Source of the DNA: Escherichia ruysiae
Lineage (GTDB): Bacteria; Pseudomonadota; Gammaproteobacteria; Enterobacterales; Enterobacteriaceae
Reading direction: 5' to 3'
DNA length: 64,000 nucleotides
Assembly (NCBI RefSeq): GCF_031323975.1
Contig: NZ_JAVIWS010000001.1
Coordinates: forward strand, 4,030,001-4,094,000
In this document: positions 58,731-64,000 of the stretch, one piece after another
How the letters are laid out: each line of letters starts with the position of its first letter
How positions within the stretch are numbered: the first letter of the stretch is position 1
The notes under the pieces: generated by a model
Seen by the model: the letters and a program-made list of their open reading frames with translations, nothing else
Database searches by the model: none
Told to the model about the DNA's origin: nothing
Made by a program: the position numbers and the translations under genes

Positions 58731-59297
58731 TTATTTATAATCCAGAACGTAGGTCGCGTTAGCGGTTACGGCACCGGCAGTGACATTGACTGCATTGTCA
58801 ATTTGTTCCATCCAGGCAAAGAAGTTCAGCGTTTGTTCTGTTGAGCTTGCATCCAGGTCGAGGTCTGGCGCAGCTGTACCCAATACGATGTTTGTGTCAT
58901 TTTTGTCCATCAGTCTTACGCCGACACCTGTTGCTTCGCCAGCACTGGTATTGCTCAACAGAGGTGTTGCCCCCGTCGTTTTAGCCGAACCGTCGAAGGT
59001 TACGGCAACTTTGGATATTGGCGAACCGCTACCATTATCAGAACCTGGCAGGTCACAGTTTATTAAGCGAATGTCGACGGCCACTTTATTGCTGTGATGA
59101 TCCCGGTTTATATGGGTTGTCGTGACTTGTCCAAGGTCAATATTTTTATCAACATCATCTGGATGAATGTCACAAGGTGCTTCAATAATTTCACCTTTAA
59201 AGTGAATTTCACCAGAGCCTTCGTCTGCGGCATAAACAGGAGCAGTGAACAACAGAGATACGGCCAATGCGGCCAATGTTTTTTGTCCTTTAAACAT
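58731..59297 (-). CDS. ybgD: Major fimbrial subunit YbgD
   Basis: A 188-aa type 1-like pilin. The signal peptide MFKGQKTLAALAVSLLFTAPVYA is cleaved before ADEGSG. Two cysteines form the pilin disulfide (APCDIHP and INCDLPG), and the C-terminus ends TANATYVLDYK, the usual donor strand pattern. I use ATG 59297 with AAGGATTCT upstream; an in-frame ATG 144 bases earlier has no signal-like sequence. It is the first gene of ybgDQPO. Confidence 0.93.
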   Translation of the reverse strand: MFKGQKTLAALAVSLLFTAPVYAADEGSGEIHFKGEIIEAPCDIHPDDVDKNIDLGQVTTTHINRDHHSNKVAVDIRLINCDLPGSDNGSGSPISKVAVTFDGSAKTTGATPLLSNTSAGEATGVGVRLMDKNDTNIVLGTAAPDLDLDASSTEQTLNFFAWMEQIDNAVNVTAGAVTANATYVLDYK

Positions 59298-59617
59298 AAC
59301 AGAATCCTTTAAGGAAATAGAAAAATAGTATAGCTCTACCAGATTATCTGATTTTGCGTGTGGATTGTTTTTAGTTTTGCTTAAAATATATTTAGTTTTA
59401 TTAAATGCAAATGCAATTGATTGGTGTTGTGAATTAATCAAGACGTAGAAAATAGAAGTGAGTTATGGATATGCATAATATTCAGTGGATTATAAACAGG
59501 ACGGAGAGAACAATTATTTTTATGAAGATATTGCATTGACTGCTATTTGAACTGGTTGTTTTTTATTTGGCGTCCGGTTTTTGATTTTATTTTTACAATT
59601 TTTTATGCTTAAACCAA
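59298..59617. other. ybgD upstream region
   Basis: About 320 strongly AT-rich bases between the ybgD start and the gltA terminator. It should hold the fimbrial promoter and, by its composition, is likely bound by H-NS (inference). No gene is seen. Confidence 0.4.
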
Positions 59618-59649
59618 CAAAAAATAACCCGCCATATAAATGGCGGGCT
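59618..59649 (-). terminator. Terminator after gltA
   Basis: On the minus strand AGCCCGCCAT-TTAT-ATGGCGGGTTA forms a strong stem (59628-59649) followed by TTTTTTG. It is 30 bases beyond the gltA stop. Confidence 0.88.
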
Positions 59650-59677
59650 AAATTATTTGCTGCTCAGTAATCACCGA

Positions 59678-60961
59678 TTAACGTTTGATATCGCTTTTAA
59701 AGTCACGTTTTTCATAGCCAGTATACAGCTGACGCGGACGGGCAATTTTCATGCCGTCACTGTGCATTTCGCTCCAGTGGGCGATCCAGCCAACGGTACG
59801 TGCCATTGCGAAAATGACGGTGAACATGGAAGACGGAATACCCATCGCTTTCAGGATGATACCGGAGTAGAAATCGACGTTCGGGTACAGTTTTTTCTCG
59901 ATAAAGTACGGGTCGTTCAGCGCGATGTTTTCCAGCTCCATTGCCACTTCCAGCAGGTCATCTTTGGTGCCCAGCTCTTTCAGGACTTCATGGCAGGTTT
60001 CACGCATTACGGTGGCGCGCGGGTCGTAATTTTTGTACACGCGGTGACCGAAGCCCATCAGGCGGAAAGAGTCATTCTTATCTTTCGCACGACGAACAAA
60101 TTCCGGAATGTGTTTAACGGAGCTGATTTCTTCCAGCATTTTTAGCGCAGCTTCGTTAGCACCACCGTGAGCCGGCCCCCACAGCGAAGCAATACCTGCT
60201 GCGATACAAGCAAACGGGTTCGCACCCGAAGAACCAGCGGTACGCACGGTGGAAGTCGAGGCGTTCTGTTCGTGGTCAGCGTGCAGGATCAGAATACGAT
60301 CCATTGCACGTTCCAGAATTGGATTGACTTCATACGGTTCGCACGGGGTGGAGAACATCATGTGCAGGAAGTTTCCGGCGTAGGAAAGGTCATTGCGCGG
60401 GTAAACAAATGGCTGACCGATGGAGTATTTGTAACACATCGCTGCCATGGTCGGCATTTTCGACAGCAGACGGAACGCGGCGATTTCACGATGACGCGGA
60501 TTATTGACGTCAAGTGAATCGTGATAAAACGCTGCCAGCGCGCCGGTGATACCGCACATGACCGCCATCGGATGAGAGTCGCGACGGAAGGCGTGGAACA
60601 GACGGGTAATCTGTTCGTGGATCATCGTATGACGGGTAACGGTAGTTTTAAACTCGTCATACTGTTCCTGGGTCGGTTTTTCACCATTCAGCAGAATGTA
60701 ACAGACTTCCAGGTAGTTAGAATCGGTCGCCAGCTGATCGATCGGGAAACCGCGATGCAGCAAAATACCTTCATCACCATCAATAAAAGTAATTTTAGAT
60801 TCGCAGGATGCGGTTGAAGTGAAGCCTGGATCAAAGGTGAATACACCTTTTGAACCGAGAGTACGGATATCAATAACATCTTGACCCAGCGTGCCTTTTA
60901 GCACATCCAGTTCAACAGCTGTATCCCCGTTGAGGGTGAGTTTTGCTTTTGTATCAGCCAT
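59678..60961 (-). CDS. gltA: Citrate synthase GltA
   Basis: GltA makes citrate from acetyl-CoA and oxaloacetate, the entry step of the TCA cycle. The 427-aa type II (NADH-inhibited hexameric) enzyme has catalytic His265 in GPAHGGANE, His306 in [13 protein letters not shown] and the later Asp of the triad (Asp362 in mature numbering). The acetyl-CoA region [11 protein letters not shown] is intact. It starts at ATG 60961 with AGGAGACC-type sequence upstream. It is divergent from sdhCDAB across a long shared control region. Confidence 0.98.
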   Translation of the reverse strand: MADTKAKLTLNGDTAVELDVLKGTLGQDVIDIRTLGSKGVFTFDPGFTSTASCESKITFIDGDEGILLHRGFPIDQLATDSNYLEVCYILLNGEKPTQEQYDEFKTTVTRHTMIHEQITRLFHAFRRDSHPMAVMCGITGALAAFYHDSLDVNNPRHREIAAFRLLSKMPTMAAMCYKYSIGQPFVYPRNDLSYAGNFLHMMFSTPCEPYEVNPILERAMDRILILHADHEQNASTSTVRTAGSSGANPFACIAAGIASLWGPAHGGANEAALKMLEEISSVKHIPEFVRRAKDKNDSFRLMGFGHRVYKNYDPRATVMRETCHEVLKELGTKDDLLEVAMELENIALNDPYFIEKKLYPNVDFYSGIILKAMGIPSSMFTVIFAMARTVGWIAHWSEMHSDGMKIARPRQLYTGYEKRDFKSDIKR

Positions 60962-61182
60962 TTAAGGTCTCCTTAGCGCCTTATTGCGTAAGACTGCCGG
61001 AACTTAAATTTGCCTTCGCACATCAACCTGGCTTTACCCGTTTGTTATTTGGCTCGCCGCTCTGCGAAAGAGGGGAAGACCTGGGTACAGAGCTCTGGGC
61101 GCTTGCAGGTAAAGGATTCATTGATGACGAATAAACGGCGAATCAAGCACTTAGCAATCCGAATTATTAAACCTGTCTATCA

Positions 61183-61211
61183 CTAATAACTGTCCTGGAT
61201 GGATTGGTCAA
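61183..61211 (-). promoter_or_regulatory. Sigma-70 promoter of gltA
   Basis: On the minus strand TTGACC (61211-61206) and TATTAG (61188-61183) are separated by exactly 17 bases, about 220 bases upstream of the gltA start, in agreement with a long leader. Confidence 0.7.
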
Positions 61212-61356
61212 TACTTCCACACTGTTACATAAGTTAATCTTAGGTGAAATAGTGACCCCATAACTTTTACGCATTATATGCTTTTCCTGATGATGTTTGT
61301 AACAACTTTGTTGAATGATTGTCAAATGAGATGGTTAAAAATTAAATAAATGTTGT

Positions 61357-61378
61357 TATCGTGACTTAGATCACTGTT
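61357..61378. promoter_or_regulatory. CRP-like site between gltA and sdhC
   Basis: CGTGA-CTTAGA-TCACT (61360-61375) fits TGTGA-N6-TCACA with mismatches only at the outer positions. Located about 70 bases upstream of the sdh -10 box, it fits the CRP dependence of sdhCDAB in E. coli. Confidence 0.7.
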
Positions 61379-61412
61379 CTGGATAAAACCCGACAAAGCA
61401 TATGTAGGTTAA

Positions 61413-61441
61413 TTGTAATGATTTTGTGAACGGCCTATACT
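61413..61441 (+). promoter_or_regulatory. Sigma-70 promoter of sdhCDAB
   Basis: TTGTAA (61413-61418) and TATACT (61436-61441) are separated by 17 bases. Transcription would start near 61448, leaving a leader of about 220 bases that in E. coli carries sRNA-regulated sequences near the sdhC start. Confidence 0.78.
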
Positions 61442-61669
61442 GCCGCCAGGTCTCCGGAACACCCTGCAATCCCGAGCCACCCAGCGTTGTAACGTGTCGT
61501 TTTCGCATCTGGAAGCAGTGTTTTGCATGACGCGCAGTTATAGAAAGGACGCTGTCTGACCCGCAAGCAGACCGGAGGAAGGAAATCCCGACGTCTCCAG
61601 GTAACAGAAAGTTATCCTCTGTACCCGTAGTCCCCAGGGAATAATAAGAACAGCATGTGGGCGTTATTC

Positions 61670-62059
61670 ATGATAAGAAATGTGAAAAAACAAAGACCTG
61701 TTAATCTGGACCTACAGACCATCCGGTTCCCCGTCACGGCGATAGCGTCCATTCTCCATCGCGTTTCCGGTGTGATCACCTTCGTTGCAGTGGGCATCCT
61801 GCTGTGGCTTCTGGGTACTAGCCTCTCTTCCCCTGAAGGTTTCGAGCAAGCTTCCGCCATTATGGGCAGCTTCTTCGTCAAATTTATCATGTGGGGCATC
61901 CTTACCGCTCTGGCGTATCACGTCGTCGTAGGTATTCGCCACATGATGATGGATTTTGGCTATCTGGAAGAAACATTCGAAGCGGGTAAACGCTCCGCCA
62001 AAATCTCCTTTGTCATTACTGTCGTGCTTTCAATTCTTGCAGGAGTCCTCGTATGGTAA
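61670..62059 (+). CDS. sdhC: Succinate dehydrogenase cytochrome b556 subunit SdhC
   Basis: SdhC is a membrane anchor of complex II that helps bind heme b and ubiquinone. The 129-aa form starts at ATG 61670 ([10 protein letters not shown]). Three membrane helices are visible, with the heme ligand His84 ([13 protein letters not shown]) and the quinone-site region SILHRVSG (Ser27, Arg31). An in-frame ATG at 61655 would add five residues and cannot be excluded. It overlaps sdhD by 7 bases. Confidence 0.96.
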
Positions 62060-62400
62060 GCAACGCCTCCGCATTAGGACGCAATGGCGTACATGATTTC
62101 ATCCTCGTTCGCGCTACTGCTATCGTCCTGACGCTCTACATCATTTATATGGTCGGTTTTTTCGCTACCAGTGGCGAACTGACATATGAAGTCTGGATCG
62201 GTTTCTTTGCCTCTGCGTTCACTAAAGTGTTCACCCTGCTGGCGCTGTTTTCCATCTTGATCCATGCCTGGATCGGCATGTGGCAGGTGTTGACCGACTA
62301 CGTTAAACCGCTGGCTTTGCGCCTGATGCTGCAACTGGTGATTGTCGTTGCACTGGTGGTTTACGTGATTTATGGATTCGTTGTGGTGTGGGGTGTGTGA
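62053..62400 (+). CDS. sdhD: Succinate dehydrogenase membrane anchor SdhD
   Basis: SdhD is the second membrane anchor of complex II. The 115-aa protein has three membrane helices. His71 ([11 protein letters not shown]) is the heme ligand and Tyr83 (VLTDYVKP) lines the quinone site. It starts inside the end of sdhC, and its TGA overlaps the sdhA ATG by 1 base (TGATG), so the operon is tightly coupled. Confidence 0.97.
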
Positions 62401-64000
62401 TGAAATTGCCAGTCAGAGAATTTGATGCAGTTGTGATTGGTGCCGGCGGCGCAGGTATGCGCGCGGCGCTGCAAATTTCCCAGAGCGGCCAGACCTGTGC
62501 GCTGCTCTCTAAAGTCTTCCCGACCCGTTCCCATACCGTTTCGGCGCAGGGCGGCATTACCGTTGCGCTGGGTAATACCCATGAAGATAACTGGGAATGG
62601 CATATGTACGACACCGTAAAAGGGTCGGACTATATCGGTGACCAGGACGCGATTGAATATATGTGTAAAACCGGGCCGGAAGCGATTCTGGAACTGGAAC
62701 ACATGGGACTGCCGTTCTCGCGCCTTGATGATGGTCGTATCTATCAACGTCCGTTTGGCGGTCAGTCGAAAAACTTCGGCGGCGAGCAGGCGGCACGTAC
62801 AGCGGCAGCGGCTGACCGTACCGGTCACGCACTGTTGCACACCCTTTATCAGCAGAACCTGAAAAACCACACCACCATTTTCTCCGAGTGGTATGCGCTG
62901 GATCTGGTGAAAAACCAGGATGGCGCAGTGGTCGGTTGTACCGCACTGTGCATCGAAACTGGTGAAGTGGTTTACTTCAAAGCTCGCGCGACTGTGCTGG
63001 CGACCGGCGGGGCTGGGCGTATTTATCAGTCCACCACTAACGCCCACATTAACACCGGCGACGGCGTCGGCATGGCTATCCGTGCAGGCGTACCGGTGCA
63101 GGATATGGAAATGTGGCAGTTCCACCCGACGGGTATTGCCGGTGCGGGCGTACTGGTCACCGAGGGTTGCCGTGGTGAAGGCGGTTATCTGCTGAACAAA
63201 CATGGCGAACGCTTTATGGAGCGTTATGCGCCGAACGCCAAAGACCTGGCGGGGCGTGATGTGGTGGCGCGTTCCATCATGATCGAAATTCGTGAAGGTC
63301 GTGGCTGTGATGGCCCGTGGGGACCACACGCAAAACTGAAACTCGACCACCTGGGTAAAGAAGTTCTCGAATCCCGTCTGCCGGGCATTCTTGAACTCTC
63401 CCGTACCTTCGCTCACGTCGATCCGGTGAAAGAGCCGATTCCGGTTATCCCAACCTGTCACTACATGATGGGCGGTATTCCGACCAAAGTGACCGGGCAG
63501 GCGCTGACGGTGAACGAGAAGGGCGAAGATGTGGTGATCCCTGGCCTGTTCGCGGTGGGTGAAATTGCTTGCGTATCGGTACACGGCGCTAACCGTCTGG
63601 GCGGTAACTCGCTGCTGGACCTGGTGGTCTTTGGTCGCGCAGCAGGTCTGCATCTGCAAGAGTCTATCGCCGAGCAGGGCGCACTGCGCGATGCCAGCGA
63701 GTCTGATGTCGAAGCTTCTCTGGAGCGCCTGAACCGCTGGAACAACAACCGTAACGGTGAAGATCCGGTGGCGATTCGTAAAGCACTGCAAGAATGTATG
63801 CAGCATAACTTCTCGGTCTTCCGTGAAGGTGATGCGATGGCGAAAGGGCTTGAGCAGTTGAAAGTGATCCGCGAGCGTCTGAAAAATGCCCGCCTGGATG
63901 ACACCTCCAGCGAGTTCAACACCCAGCGCGTTGAATGCCTGGAACTGGATAACCTGATGGAAACGGCGTATGCAACGGCTGTTTCTGCCAACTTCCGTAC
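62400..64000 (+). CDS. sdhA: Succinate dehydrogenase flavoprotein subunit SdhA (partial, 3' end cut)
   Basis: SdhA is the FAD subunit that oxidises succinate in complex II and the TCA cycle. About 533 of the usual 588 codons are present before the right edge. The FAD-binding GAGGAG motif is at residues 14-19 and the covalent FAD attachment His45 lies in [12 protein letters not shown]. Substrate-site sequence [23 protein letters not shown] and the [20 protein letters not shown] blocks are intact. It is third in sdhCDAB; sdhB lies beyond the window. Confidence 0.97.
   Translation, partial: MKLPVREFDAVVIGAGGAGMRAALQISQSGQTCALLSKVFPTRSHTVSAQGGITVALGNTHEDNWEWHMYDTVKGSDYIGDQDAIEYMCKTGPEAILELEHMGLPFSRLDDGRIYQRPFGGQSKNFGGEQAARTAAAADRTGHALLHTLYQQNLKNHTTIFSEWYALDLVKNQDGAVVGCTALCIETGEVVYFKARATVLATGGAGRIYQSTTNAHINTGDGVGMAIRAGVPVQDMEMWQFHPTGIAGAGVLVTEGCRGEGGYLLNKHGERFMERYAPNAKDLAGRDVVARSIMIEIREGRGCDGPWGPHAKLKLDHLGKEVLESRLPGILELSRTFAHVDPVKEPIPVIPTCHYMMGGIPTKVTGQALTVNEKGEDVVIPGLFAVGEIACVSVHGANRLGGNSLLDLVVFGRAAGLHLQESIAEQGALRDASESDVEASLERLNRWNNNRNGEDPVAIRKALQECMQHNFSVFREGDAMAKGLEQLKVIRERLKNARLDDTSSEFNTQRVECLELDNLMETAYATAVSANFR

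Larger units (their letters stand above)
60962..61669. promoter_or_regulatory. gltA-sdhC divergent control region
   Basis: A 708-base intergenic region with both promoters (listed separately) and a CRP-like site. The remainder includes the ~220-base gltA leader and ~230-base sdhC leader. In E. coli ArcA, CRP, Fnr and sRNAs such as RyhB and Spot 42 act here; those sites are not all visible by eye. The short open frames are not genes. Confidence 0.7.

Noticed and set aside
62370..63806. 478-codon minus-strand open frame over sdhA
   Set aside because: Shadow of the highly conserved sdhA coding strand; the product matches no family and would begin within coding sequence.

Overview
The window is chromosomal DNA of Escherichia coli or a very close relative. 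Nearly every protein is close to the E. coli K-12 version as I remember it, and the gene order matches the 15-17 min region of that chromosome from ybeY to sdhA. It is not K-12 itself: the rhs locus is built differently, and the genes I remember between pgm and potE in K-12 are absent. No search was run; gene identities rest on reading the proteins and on remembered family features.

Layout. 1-4391: ybeY (cut by the window edge), ybeZ and miaB on the minus strand, then ubiF. 4545-5249: seven minus-strand tRNA genes (2 Gln-CUG, Met, 2 Gln-UUG, Leu-UAG, Met) with a clear promoter and a terminator. 5629-14007: asnB, then the amino-sugar block nagBACD with divergent nagE, whose shared control region holds a CRP-like site and a NagC-type operator. 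14275-18304: glnS and the chitoporin operon chiPQ, with a ChiX sRNA pairing site over the chiP ribosome binding site. 18400-21002: fur with its leader peptide uof, fldA, ybfE, ybfF. 21187-27544: seqA-pgm, then the inducible ornithine decarboxylase operon speFL-speF-potE. 27804-36089: kdpFABC-kdpDE potassium uptake and ybfA.

36090-45235 is the accessory part. It holds an Eag-type chaperone gene and a large PAAR/Rhs protein with an EndoU-like toxin tip and a MafI-like immunity gene. A second, displaced Rhs tip (probably ADP-ribosyltransferase-like) follows with its own putative immunity gene. Each immunity gene is followed by a hairpin terminator and a SymE-like gene on the opposite strand, so the unit tip, immunity, terminator, antisense symE occurs twice in tandem. 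A decayed H-repeat (ISAs1-type) transposase and another broken reading frame close the region. The rhs core is GC-rich, while the tips, immunity genes and flanks are AT-rich, as expected for exchangeable toxin cassettes.

45521-64000 is core again: ybgA-phr, dtpD, ybgI with the 5-oxoprolinase genes pxpBCA and nei, abrB, the ybgDQPO fimbrial operon, gltA, and the divergent sdhCDA (sdhA is cut by the right edge). Six REP/BIME repeats and several hairpin terminators lie between operons. The most interesting part is the duplicated Rhs tip/immunity/SymE arrangement. Its components belong to known families, and I see no wholly new system.
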